A program made the translations under genes and the position numbers. The notes beneath the pieces were generated by a model. That model was not told the DNA's origin. It was given only the letters and a program-made list of their open reading frames with translations, and ran no database searches. Below, in pieces: positions 15,645-23,573 of a DNA stretch of 29,910 nt. How positions within the stretch are numbered: position 1 is the stretch's first letter; every line of letters begins with the position of its first letter. Source of the DNA: an uncultured Verrucomicrobiota bacterium (GTDB lineage: Bacteria > Verrucomicrobiota > Kiritimatiellia > RFP12 > UBA1067); NCBI GenBank assembly GCA_937901395.1, contig CALCDB010000175.1, positions 1 through 29,910 of the forward strand. The letters are read 5' to 3'.

Positions 15645-17137
15645 TCCACAGCCCTCAATTCCTTTAGTTCATTACGAAGCTCAACAAACTTATCCAACTT
15701 AACAGTCGCTAAGTTTTCACGCTCACTAGGATCGTCACTAAGATTATATAATTGCTCTCCTCCAGTTGCTTTGCTCGCCTCAACATACTTCCAATCACCC
15801 TTACGATATGCCCATGGCCCCCATGCCCCTTGTTCCAATAGCGAGTCTCGCCCTTTCTTTGTCTTCCCTAAAATTACGCACGACAACTCCTTGCTATCCT
15901 CACACGCTCCACTTGGAACTTCCACTCCTGCTATCTTCGCTAATGAACGAGCAAAATCAGTATGCGAGATAAGCGCCGAACTCTCGTCTGCAGCGTTTAT
16001 ATGTCCCGGCCAAACCACAACCATCGGCACACGGGTTCCGCCCTCATATACCTCGTATTTACCGCCACGATATGGGTTCGCCGGATTTATCCCTTTCCAA
16101 CATTCTCTTGCCCCATCCTCATAACCATCTGAAATATACGGACCATTGTCACTCGTGAATATGAAGAGAGTATCATCGTATCCATTGTCAGCCAACGCCT
16201 TGCGAATACGACCCAACGAATCATCCATTTGAACAGTCGCATCTCCGCGAATCCCAAGCCCGCTCTTACCGCGGAACCTTGAATTAGGGTCGCGCGGAAC
16301 ATGAATATCATTTGTTGCGAAATACAGGAATATCGGTTTGCCTTTCGACTCGTGTATGAATTTTTCCGCTTCTGTCGTTATGCGGTCAGCTAAATCTTGA
16401 TCCTTCCAACTCGCCGCCTTGCCGCCCCTCATATGCCCAATGCGCGATATGCCATCAATTATCGTCTTATCATGCTGATGATCCGACGGTCTTCCCCAGG
16501 CCTTCAGTAGCTCTGGATTGGTATTGGCAGTAATCTCATCTTCCCATTTGCGAGAAACTCGATCGTAGCTAACTTCAATTGGATCATCCGCCTCCAAGCC
16601 AACCACCTTACCATCTTCTATGTATACACAAGGAACCCTATCCGCAGTAGCCGCCATCACAAATGACTTATCGAATCCAACTTCGCGCGGAGAAGGCTTT
16701 ATCTCCGCATTCCAATTTATCGGCTCTTCGCCCGTTCCCATTCCAAGATGCCATTTCCCAATCGCAGCAGTACGATAGCCAGCACGCTTCATTAAAACTG
16801 GCAAAGTTACATCGCACTCGTCACCACCCTCGCATGGAATAATCAGCTTGGCATCACCATCGAGAATATTATTGTTCGGCAGCCGAAAGGCATAGCGTCC
16901 AGTCAACATAGAATATCGAGAAGGCGTACAGACTGGCGTTGCCGAATGGGCATCGGTAAACCTAAGCCCCTCTCTGCACAGTTGCTCTAAATTCGGCGTT
17001 GGAACCGCTCTCTGCCCATATGCCGAAGTGTCACCATACCCAAGGTCATCCGCCAAGAACACGACAATGGCTTTAGGCTTCGCGCTCAACAAAGGCGTTG
17101 CCAACAACATCAGCAGAACTATCAGATATTTAGCCAT
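15641..17137 (-). CDS. Exported arylsulfatase-family sulfatase (formylglycine type)
   Basis: This is a secreted S1-family sulfatase of about 498 residues. AKYLIVLLMLLATPLLSA is a Sec signal peptide. The core follows: VVFLADDLGYGD (metal-binding Asp pair), then CTPSRYSMLTGR, the C-x-P-S-R motif in which Cys becomes formylglycine, GKWHLG (Lys and His of the active site), and FTSDNGPY (metal-binding Asp-Asn). All key residues are present. The family removes sulfate from sulfated glycans or aryl sulfates; the substrate cannot be assigned. The ATG shares a base with the upstream FtsB-like stop (TGATG). A TTG directly before it is in frame but unneeded. The adjacent maturase supports anaerobic activation. 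Confidence 0.94.
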   Translation of the reverse strand: MAKYLIVLLMLLATPLLSAKPKAIVVFLADDLGYGDTSAYGQRAVPTPNLEQLCREGLRFTDAHSATPVCTPSRYSMLTGRYAFRLPNNNILDGDAKLIIPCEGGDECDVTLPVLMKRAGYRTAAIGKWHLGMGTGEEPINWNAEIKPSPREVGFDKSFVMAATADRVPCVYIEDGKVVGLEADDPIEVSYDRVSRKWEDEITANTNPELLKAWGRPSDHQHDKTIIDGISRIGHMRGGKAASWKDQDLADRITTEAEKFIHESKGKPIFLYFATNDIHVPRDPNSRFRGKSGLGIRGDATVQMDDSLGRIRKALADNGYDDTLFIFTSDNGPYISDGYEDGARECWKGINPANPYRGGKYEVYEGGTRVPMVVVWPGHINAADESSALISHTDFARSLAKIAGVEVPSGACEDSKELSCVILGKTKKGRDSLLEQGAWGPWAYRKGDWKYVEASKATGGEQLYNLSDDPSERENLATVKLDKFVELRNELKELRAVE

Positions 17138-17427
17138 CAATCTTTCTCGAATATGAAAACAAGTTCACCTGGGAATACCCGATGATTCTGACGCGCCACC
17201 GCTTCAACGAAATCAGAATCCGTACGAAAACGCCGCTGGTTATCCTGAAGCTTAGCGATTTCTCGCTTCTTCATTTCAATACGATTTCGCAACTCGGCAT
17301 TCTCACGCTTTAGCGATTCACTGCGCCGATAATTCGGATACATCATTGCCAACCCGCCAATGACGATAATCGTGAGCGCAATGTATGTTATCCACACTAC
17401 TACTTTTCTTCTAAGTTCCTCTTGCAT
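17137..17427 (-). CDS. FtsB/DivIC-like septum formation initiator protein
   Basis: The 96-residue bitopic protein has a short cytosolic N-terminus, one transmembrane helix (about residues 9-29), a coiled coil at about 34-65 (LKRENAELRNRIEMKKREIAKLQ) and the family's C-terminal DFVEAVAR...VFPGELVFIF block. FtsB/DivIC proteins form the FtsQBL complex that links early and late divisome proteins. The TATAAT box ends 7 bases before the ATG and no Shine-Dalgarno exists, so the mRNA is probably leaderless. It is the first gene of a unit that continues into the sulfatase and maturase. Confidence 0.85.
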   Translation of the reverse strand: MQEELRRKVVVWITYIALTIIVIGGLAMMYPNYRRSESLKRENAELRNRIEMKKREIAKLQDNQRRFRTDSDFVEAVARQNHRVFPGELVFIFEKD

Positions 17428-17434
17428 AACGTGA

Positions 17435-17443
17435 ATTATACCA
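17435..17443 (-). promoter_or_regulatory. FtsB-like gene promoter, leaderless type
   Basis: The minus strand reads TGGTATAAT, a consensus extended -10, with 7 bases (TCACGTT) between it and the ATG. The -35 position is only a weak TGTTTT. The 15-base core TTTGGTATAATTCAC is identical to the core of the secY promoter. It is back to back with the plus-strand CBM48 promoter. Confidence 0.8.
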
Positions 17444-17463
17444 AAAAAAGTTCATATAAAACA

Positions 17464-17491
17464 TTGACTTTCTAAAAAAATATGAGATACT
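17464..17491 (+). promoter_or_regulatory. Promoter of the CBM48 gene
   Basis: On the plus strand TTGACT (17464-17469), a 16-base spacer and GATACT (17486-17491) preceded by TGA; an overlapping TACTAT with an 18-base spacer is an alternative -10. It points away from the FtsB-like promoter. The leader is about 55-60 bases. Confidence 0.65.
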
Positions 17492-17499
17492 ATTCGCCC

Positions 17500-17526
17500 G
17501 TTCACTAGATATAAGGTCTAACGAAC
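17500..17526 (+). promoter_or_regulatory. Imperfect hairpin in the CBM48 leader
   Basis: GTTC and TAGA in the left arm pair with TCTA and GAAC in the right arm, around a 7-base loop with a 2x2 internal mismatch. It lies in the 5' untranslated region about 30 bases before the ATG. It is too short and A/T-rich to call a riboswitch. A role in message stability or translation is possible but unproven. Confidence 0.3.
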
Positions 17527-17555
17527 AGTAATCCGAATTAGGAAGGAAGAAAAAG

Positions 17556-17912
17556 ATGAAGATTAAAACCGCCAAGAAGGCGTCGGTCAAGAAGACCGTA
17601 GTTAAGGCGACTGCGAAGTGCGCAGCCAAAAAAACGACCGCTAAGGTCGCAACCAAGACCGTGACGTTCTCGGTTCATGGAGAAAAAGGTCATACCGTCT
17701 GCTTAGCCGGCGAATTCAATAATTGGAATCCATCCGCCAAGAAGATGGCTTATAAAGCACGCAATAGCGTTTACTCCACGACGATTAAACTCGCTCCGGG
17801 ATCATATCAGTACAAGTATATTATTGATGGAACCTGGTGCGCCGACCCTGAGAACATCAATTCTGTCGCCAACGACCAAGGCACATTCAATTCTGTAATC
17901 GAAATTAAGTAA
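17556..17912 (+). CDS. CBM48 glycogen-binding protein with lysine-rich N-terminal tail
   Basis: This is the only plus-strand gene, 118 residues. The first ~34 residues are Lys/Ala/Thr/Val-rich with 12 lysines, like a histone H1 or AlgP-type tail. Residues about 35-118 are a CBM48 / AMPK-beta-type glycogen-binding domain: FSVHGEKGHTVCLAGEFNNWNP, then YKARNSVYSTTIKLAPGSYQYKYIIDG, then TWCADPEN. Such domains usually sit at the N-terminus of branching or debranching enzymes and bind alpha-glucans; here it stands alone with no catalytic part. There is no signal peptide, so it should be cytosolic. A strong AGGAAGGA site precedes the ATG. Its last 8 bases overlap the end of the convergent oppF-like gene. 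The role of the basic tail (nucleic acid, membrane or glycogen surface) is open. Confidence 0.88.
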   Translation: MKIKTAKKASVKKTVVKATAKCAAKKTTAKVATKTVTFSVHGEKGHTVCLAGEFNNWNPSAKKMAYKARNSVYSTTIKLAPGSYQYKYIIDGTWCADPENINSVANDQGTFNSVIEIK

Positions 17913-18654
17913 GTGGCTTGCCGATTTTCGGAACTGATGCCATTAGATATCTAGTGTATTCCTCACGAGGGGCCTTAAGGACTTGTCCGCAAGGCCCTTC
18001 TTCTATTAATCTCCCGCGATTCATCACGATAATGCGATCTGCTATATGCTGAACCACACCAAGATCGTGCGTAATGAACATCAATGAAAGCGATAATTTT
18101 CGCTTCAATTCCTCTAACATATCCAAAACTTGTGCTCGAATGGAAAGATCAAGTGCGCTCACCGCCTCATCGCAAATTAACAATTCTGGCTTCGATGCTA
18201 TCGCGCGTGCCGTGCAGATTCGCTGACGCTGCCCCCCTGAAAATTCATGCGGATATTTGTCTAACGCCGTATTGTCCAAACCAACCATCTCTAAGAGCCG
18301 CAGAGCCTCCGCTCCCATATCCTTAACCCCGATCTCGGAAAACTTGATTACTTCTTCAAGCGTTGAACGAATCGTCATCCGAGGATTAAGACTGCCCAAT
18401 GGGTCTTGGAAAATCATCGCTACCCTTCCATACGCCCTTACATTACCTGCGGTGGCCTTCTGCAACCCCGATACTACACGCGCAATCGTCGATTTGCCGC
18501 TACCCGATTCACCCACCACGCCAAGCGTCTCACCTCGATGCAAATCAAAGGAGACATCATCAACCGCCTTGACATATCCAACCGTACGCGAAAATACGCC
18601 TTTCTTTATCGGGAACCAAACCTTAAGTCCTCTAATTTCAAGTATATTATCCAT
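17905..18654 (-). CDS. OppF/DppF-type oligopeptide ABC transporter ATPase
   Basis: The 249-residue ATPase has Walker A GESGSGKST, Q-loop FQDPLGSLNPR, signature FSGGQRQR, Walker B LLICDEAVSALD and the switch His in FITHDLG. The opening (ILEIRGLKVWFPIKKGVFSRTVGYVKAVDDVSFDL) is characteristic of OppF/DppF, the second ATPase of peptide importers. Usual members are about 310-330 residues with a C-terminal cysteine-containing extension; this one stops soon after EYTRYLMASVP. No permease, binding protein or OppD partner is in the window. It overlaps the end of nadB by 8 bases and is probably translated from the purA-nadB transcript. It could also serve another transporter encoded elsewhere. Confidence 0.88.
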   Translation of the reverse strand: MDNILEIRGLKVWFPIKKGVFSRTVGYVKAVDDVSFDLHRGETLGVVGESGSGKSTIARVVSGLQKATAGNVRAYGRVAMIFQDPLGSLNPRMTIRSTLEEVIKFSEIGVKDMGAEALRLLEMVGLDNTALDKYPHEFSGGQRQRICTARAIASKPELLICDEAVSALDLSIRAQVLDMLEELKRKLSLSLMFITHDLGVVQHIADRIIVMNRGRLIEEGPCGQVLKAPREEYTRYLMASVPKIGKPLT

Positions 18655-20230
18655 TGAATCCTAATAGCACTGTCTGCTTGATTTTCTTTGACATACGCGG
18701 ATAGTCAAGGGTGTAATGAAGCCCTCGCGACTCGTGTCGCTTCTGAGCCGATTTGACGATAAGCTCTGCGCAGACCGCGAGATTGCGCAATTCCAGCGTA
18801 TCGGGTGTTACTAGATAACGAAAATAATAATCACGTATTTCTCTACGAAGTGTCTTTATGCGATGCGCCGCACGTGCAAGCCTCTTGTTCGTGCGCACAA
18901 TACCAACATAATCCCACATCAACCTACGAATTTCGTCCCACATATGCGAAACCAATACCGCTTCATCAGGCGGAACCGCATTGCCGATTTTCCAATCTGG
19001 TATCTTCGGCAGTTTAACACATTCCGGATGCGGCCCCAATCGCGCTGCCGTAAGACGCGCACACACCAATGCCTCCATAAGCGAATTTGAAGCAAGCCGG
19101 TTCGCTCCGTGTATCCCCGTTGACGCGCACTCGCCTATTGCAGAAAGCCCCAAAATCGAAGTCCGACCATCAGTAGTCGCCATTATTCCCCCGCATGTAT
19201 AATGCGCCGCCGGAACTACTGGTATCAAATCCTTTGCCATGTCAATACCGAACTCTAGACACTTGTGATAGATATTGGGAAAACGCTTCATTAAATAAGC
19301 TCGTCCCTTTTTGCGAATATCTAAGAACACGCAATCATCGCCAGTGCGCTTCATCTCGGAATCAATGCTACGCGCAACGATGTCTCTCGGCGCCAATGAC
19401 CCGCGTGGATCATATTTTTGCATGAATTGATGCCCACGCTTATCCACTAAAACAGCGCCCTCTCCACGCACCGCTTCAGAAATCAAAAAACGCTTGGCTT
19501 GGGGATGATATAAGCATGTCGGATGAAATTGAATAAATTCCATATTCTCAATCTTCGCCCCTGCTCGCCAAGCCAATGCTATACCATCACCAGTAGCCGT
19601 ATCAGGATTGCACGTATATAAATATACCTTTCCGCATCCTCCCGTAGCCAATATAGTATTCGCAGATCGTATCGCATATATCTCGCCAATGGTCTTGTCA
19701 AGCACATATGCGCCAACGCATCGGTTCTCACCCTTTAGTCCAAGACGCTTGGTCATGATAAGATCAATCACAATCGTATGCTCTCGATAATCAATGCCGG
19801 ATTTGTGAACCCGCCTTATCATCGCGCTCTCGCATTTCTCACCCGTTATGTCGCCAGCATGCAGAATTCTCCGTGCGCTATGCCCTCCCTCACGAGTCAA
19901 ATCCCATGAACCATCCGCCTGCTTTGCGAACTTTACCCCACAATCAATTAAATCTTGAATGCCCTCTGGAGCATGCTCGCATATCTCATGCACAACCTTC
20001 GTCTTGCCAAGCCACGCTCCTGCAATCATCGTATCACGAGCATGCTTATCAAACGAATCATTTTCATCCATTACACAACAAATTCCGCCTTGCGCAAAAT
20101 TCGTGTTGCAATCCTTGAGCGCCCCTTTGGTCACTAGCGTCACTTTTCCGTATGAAGCAAGATGAAGCGCACTCATCAGTCCAGCCATACCGGATCCGAT
20201 GATGAAATAATCACAGTCGACAACTTTCAC
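18647..20230 (-). CDS. nadB: L-aspartate oxidase
   Basis: NadB (527 residues) oxidises L-aspartate to iminoaspartate, the first step of de novo NAD synthesis. The dinucleotide fold starts IIGSGMAGL. Family blocks include NTNFAQGGI, REGGHSARRILHAGD, the active-site region EFIQFHPTCL, LVDKRGHQFM...DPRGSLAPRDIVARSI, PAAHYTCGGI and the FAD-binding ECASTGIHGANRLASNSLMEALV. The C-terminal helical domain is complete. It starts with GTG two bases after the purA stop. NadA and NadC are not in the window. With a fumarate-type acceptor the enzyme works without oxygen, as an anaerobe would need. Confidence 0.95.
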   Translation of the reverse strand: MKVVDCDYFIIGSGMAGLMSALHLASYGKVTLVTKGALKDCNTNFAQGGICCVMDENDSFDKHARDTMIAGAWLGKTKVVHEICEHAPEGIQDLIDCGVKFAKQADGSWDLTREGGHSARRILHAGDITGEKCESAMIRRVHKSGIDYREHTIVIDLIMTKRLGLKGENRCVGAYVLDKTIGEIYAIRSANTILATGGCGKVYLYTCNPDTATGDGIALAWRAGAKIENMEFIQFHPTCLYHPQAKRFLISEAVRGEGAVLVDKRGHQFMQKYDPRGSLAPRDIVARSIDSEMKRTGDDCVFLDIRKKGRAYLMKRFPNIYHKCLEFGIDMAKDLIPVVPAAHYTCGGIMATTDGRTSILGLSAIGECASTGIHGANRLASNSLMEALVCARLTAARLGPHPECVKLPKIPDWKIGNAVPPDEAVLVSHMWDEIRRLMWDYVGIVRTNKRLARAAHRIKTLRREIRDYYFRYLVTPDTLELRNLAVCAELIVKSAQKRHESRGLHYTLDYPRMSKKIKQTVLLGFNG

Positions 20231-20232
20231 CG

Positions 20233-21510
20233 TTAAATGTTTATCCTAAGTGTAGTTTCGCGCTTCGGGCCAACCGAAAGAACCCCCAATTTCCCGCCTA
20301 CCAACTCAAGAATCCGATTGATGTATGCCTTCGCATTCTCTGGCAACTCCGAATAGTCGGTAATTTTGGAAGTCTCACATTGCCAACCCGGCAACTCCTC
20401 ATATACCGGCTCGCACACCTTAAGCACATCCAAATCAGCCGGAAATGTTGTATACACGAAACCATCCTTTCGACGATACCCTATACAAATCTTAATCGTC
20501 TTAAAGGAGTCTAACACATCTAACTTCGTCATTGCCCAGAAATCAATTCCATTTATCCGTTGCGCATACTTGGCCACCACCGCATCAAACCACCCACAAC
20601 GACGCGGACGCCCCGTAGTCGCGCCAAACTCACCTCCGCGCTGACGCAACACTTCGCCATCGCTATCCAACAACTCGGTCGGGAAAGGCCCCTCTCCTAC
20701 GCGCGTTGTATAGAGTTTCAACACTCCGATTACGCGATTAATTGAGCGCGGTGATATCCCGCTTCCCGTGCAAGCCCCGCCAGCGGTCGGATTGGAAGAA
20801 GTTACGAATGGATAAGTTCCGAAATCGATATCCAGCATCGTTGCCTGAGCGCCTTCAAATAACAGCGATTTCCCGTCTTCCTCTGCTTCGTGCAGAAATT
20901 CAATCGTATCGGTTACATACGGCATTAACGCTGGAACAATCGGCGTATAAAGCTTGACCATCTCTTCGGCATTAAGCTCCTGCGCTCCCAATGCCTTCAA
21001 TGTACGATTCGCTTCTTCAACTTGATTTACAATCAACTCGGCGAAGTTAGGTTTCAATATATCCCCGACACGCATCCCATAACGACCGACTTTCGCAGCA
21101 TACGCTGGTCCTATTCCACGACCAGTAGTGCCAATCTTCTTGCCCTCTGGTCGCGAATCTTCCTCCGCCTTGTCAATCGCGCGATGCCATTGCATCACCA
21201 TTTGAGCACGCTCGGAGATATGGAATCTCCCCCGCAATTCAAACCCCCAGCTTTCTACCTGTTCAAGCTCGCGCATCAAATCAAATGGATCCATCACTAC
21301 TCCATTGCCAATCACGCAATGCTTACCACCATGCAGAACCCCGGAAGGAACTAGATGTAATACATACTTCTTATCACCAACCACCACAGTATGGCCAGCG
21401 TTCGATCCGCCTTGAAAGCGCACTACTACATCAACTTCTTCGGTAAGAAAGTCAATTACCTTACCCTTGCCTTCATCACCCCATTGGGCGCCAATAAGTA
21501 CAGTATTCAT
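20233..21510 (-). CDS. purA: Adenylosuccinate synthetase
   Basis: PurA (425 residues) converts IMP and aspartate to adenylosuccinate using GTP. The N-terminal signature GAQWGDEGKGK carries the catalytic Asp and P-loop, followed by RFQGGSNAGHTVVVGDKKYVLHLVPSG, GTTGRGIGPAYAAKVGR, FEGAQATMLDIDFGTYPFVTSSNP and TTGRPRRCGWFDAV. Length and motifs are standard. The ATG is preceded by a near-consensus promoter and no Shine-Dalgarno, so initiation is probably leaderless. NadB follows after two bases; both enzymes use aspartate. Confidence 0.97.
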   Translation of the reverse strand: MNTVLIGAQWGDEGKGKVIDFLTEEVDVVVRFQGGSNAGHTVVVGDKKYVLHLVPSGVLHGGKHCVIGNGVVMDPFDLMRELEQVESWGFELRGRFHISERAQMVMQWHRAIDKAEEDSRPEGKKIGTTGRGIGPAYAAKVGRYGMRVGDILKPNFAELIVNQVEEANRTLKALGAQELNAEEMVKLYTPIVPALMPYVTDTIEFLHEAEEDGKSLLFEGAQATMLDIDFGTYPFVTSSNPTAGGACTGSGISPRSINRVIGVLKLYTTRVGEGPFPTELLDSDGEVLRQRGGEFGATTGRPRRCGWFDAVVAKYAQRINGIDFWAMTKLDVLDSFKTIKICIGYRRKDGFVYTTFPADLDVLKVCEPVYEELPGWQCETSKITDYSELPENAKAYINRILELVGGKLGVLSVGPKRETTLRINI

Positions 21511-21521
21511 AACGTTATTGT

Positions 21522-21550
21522 ATTATAGCAAATTTATACGTTCGCGCCAA
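21522..21550 (-). promoter_or_regulatory. purA promoter, leaderless type
   Basis: On the minus strand TTGGCG (21550-21545), 17 bases, then TGC-TATAAT (-10 at 21527-21522). Only 11 bases lie between the -10 and the ATG, so the predicted leader is about 4-6 bases. The 80-base gap to the end of the upstream gene holds nothing else visible. Confidence 0.85.
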
Positions 21551-21590
21551 CCGATTCTTGGAACATTCTTAATGCGACGATTTTCTCAAA

Positions 21591-23573
21591 CTACTTTTTA
21601 CTCGCCATGCGAATCTCCATTATGACTTCTTTGACTTCTGCCGCAAGCGCCTGATCTGTTTGTTGCCGAGCATGCTTAAAGTCAATTTTCTCTAAAGCCG
21701 TATTTAGTTTCCTCGTTATTTTGCCCTCCGATTCAAGAATGCGCAACTTCTCGTACTCCTCAATCCCATCGCGTAGTTTTTCGAATCGACATGAAGATTG
21801 AGGGCCTGGATATACCAAAAATGTATCGCCCGCCTTCCAGCTCCCAAAACGGGCATCGCGAACGGGATCCTCTGGCCAATTGAGAAATGCCCAACGAAGC
21901 ATGCCGTTTAATCCATTCGCGAAGGCAAAGAGCGGTAGCCATTCACATTCGCTCCAAGAAGAACCAACAAAGGTGTTTGGCCGATCCGGAACACAACAGA
22001 CATAAAAGCTATTCGCCTTGCATCCCTTCTTGACATACTCAATCGCCTGACAATAATTATCAATAGCAATGCCATTGAATTCTTCTGGCGCACGATTCCC
22101 GGCCATCGCTAATCTCAAACCAGGCGCAACCTTCCTAATCAATGTGGCCGCCGCCTTCAATTCTTCGCGATTACGCTCATCAAGCGCAATATACACCCTG
22201 CCAAGACGACCAGTTGCCCTTAAATGATTCTCGAAAGCCGTCAAAATCGGTGCCCAAAAATCATCGTATTCCTTCGTGCCAGCACGCAACTTACCTTTCC
22301 ATGGTACCATTGTATAGCAATGAATCTGCGGCCCCAACCCACAGCTTTCACAAAAAGTGACGTATTCATCCCATCGAGAAAAATCAAACCCATTGATCAT
22401 CGAATGGTATGCATCATAACTTTGATTATTCCAGGGCAAATCAATGATGGTTGTGGTTATGACTTTTTGACCGGCATTTGCGAGCAATTCATAATACGGA
22501 CGCATCTTTTCATAATGCTCTTTTGAAAAAGGCTCGACCTTGTGATAACGCGCAATCGCCCATGGATGCTGCCAAAGATCAAGAAAGAATTTCCAACTTT
22601 TGCTATCAGGCAAAACCCTATTTATGACCTCAAGCCTTATGCTACACTTTTCCACCGTCCCCTCTTTGGTCTTATATGATATTTCCCCAGGGTGAACCCC
22701 AGCAGATATCGATTTAGGTATTTCAAGTTTAACCCAAACGCTTCTTGATTGCTCATCAGCTTCGGAATACGGTGCCAACCTATCCGCTATACGCGAACCT
22801 TTGTCGCCGACTACATCCATAATCCTATACAGCGAGATGTCAGCTTCATGCATTCCTTCAATCTTTACTGATTCCACCTTGGTAGTATCAATCTGAAAAT
22901 TCACTACCTCGTTTTTCCACCCTGAAAGCGAAATCGTATCATCGGCGCCAAATAGCGTAATCCCCATTATCAGCGGAATAATCGTTAAAATACGCTTCAA
23001 AGTCTGTTCAAGAATCTTGAGCGCCTTCTCTGTATTGTTTTTGAATTGACCGATCATTGATGACTCTCCTTGTACGTTGGAAATACACTTTATCGCATGA
23101 CATACGATATTATTCTTTTCACACACATGCGCAACCGCCGCCCCTTCCATGTCGCGCAATGACGTCCCCAAATGCCGAAACAACGCTATGTCATTATTAC
23201 TATCATTAAAATGATCTCCTGTCGCCAACGCCTTGACTGGCAACACGCCTATCGTTCTTAATGGGATATATGGGCTATTACGCTCATTAAGCTGCCCAAC
23301 TTCGGTATTATTCATATTCGCGAGATCAAAATCATATTCAACCGCACGATCCACCTCGTAAACATCTCCTACTTTCATCCCCGTTTCAAAACCACCGCAA
23401 AGTCCGATATTCCAAATTTCCATCTCCCGTCCTTTGGCTTCGTCAATCGCTCGCTGCGCCGTTGCGGCGGCATTTACCTTCCCGACGCCAGATAGATAGA
23501 GTTTATCTCCATCCTGTAAAATAGGAGCTACTGCTTCTGCCTCGTTAGGCATTGCAATGATGAACGCTCTCAT
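21591..23573 (-). CDS. Purine nucleosidase fused in frame to a signal-peptide-bearing GH123 domain
   Basis: One uninterrupted frame of 660 residues holds two unrelated enzymes. Residues 1-~195 are an MTAN/futalosine-hydrolase-type nucleosidase: MRAFIIAMPNEAEAV with Glu11 at the catalytic position, SGVGKVNAA, GLCGGF, ATGDHF, DMEGAAVAHVC with ribose-binding Glu143, and ISNV, where Asn166 replaces the usual Asp. Residues 192-212 (LKRILTIIPLIMGITLFGADD) look exactly like a signal peptide. Residues ~215-660 resemble GH123 / former DUF4091, the beta-N-acetylgalactosaminidase family, with the catalytic Asp-Glu pair at 465-466 (ALDERN) and the C-terminal FLVYPG...RDGIEEYE block. It starts at the ATG behind GAGGG, overlapping the deaminase gene by 29 bases. 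It could be a bitopic membrane protein, or the TTG at 23000 could start a separate secreted GH123 protein. Confidence 0.88.
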   Translation of the reverse strand: MRAFIIAMPNEAEAVAPILQDGDKLYLSGVGKVNAAATAQRAIDEAKGREMEIWNIGLCGGFETGMKVGDVYEVDRAVEYDFDLANMNNTEVGQLNERNSPYIPLRTIGVLPVKALATGDHFNDSNNDIALFRHLGTSLRDMEGAAVAHVCEKNNIVCHAIKCISNVQGESSMIGQFKNNTEKALKILEQTLKRILTIIPLIMGITLFGADDTISLSGWKNEVVNFQIDTTKVESVKIEGMHEADISLYRIMDVVGDKGSRIADRLAPYSEADEQSRSVWVKLEIPKSISAGVHPGEISYKTKEGTVEKCSIRLEVINRVLPDSKSWKFFLDLWQHPWAIARYHKVEPFSKEHYEKMRPYYELLANAGQKVITTTIIDLPWNNQSYDAYHSMINGFDFSRWDEYVTFCESCGLGPQIHCYTMVPWKGKLRAGTKEYDDFWAPILTAFENHLRATGRLGRVYIALDERNREELKAAATLIRKVAPGLRLAMAGNRAPEEFNGIAIDNYCQAIEYVKKGCKANSFYVCCVPDRPNTFVGSSWSECEWLPLFAFANGLNGMLRWAFLNWPEDPVRDARFGSWKAGDTFLVYPGPQSSCRFEKLRDGIEEYEKLRILESEGKITRKLNTALEKIDFKHARQQTDQALAAEVKEVIMEIRMASKK

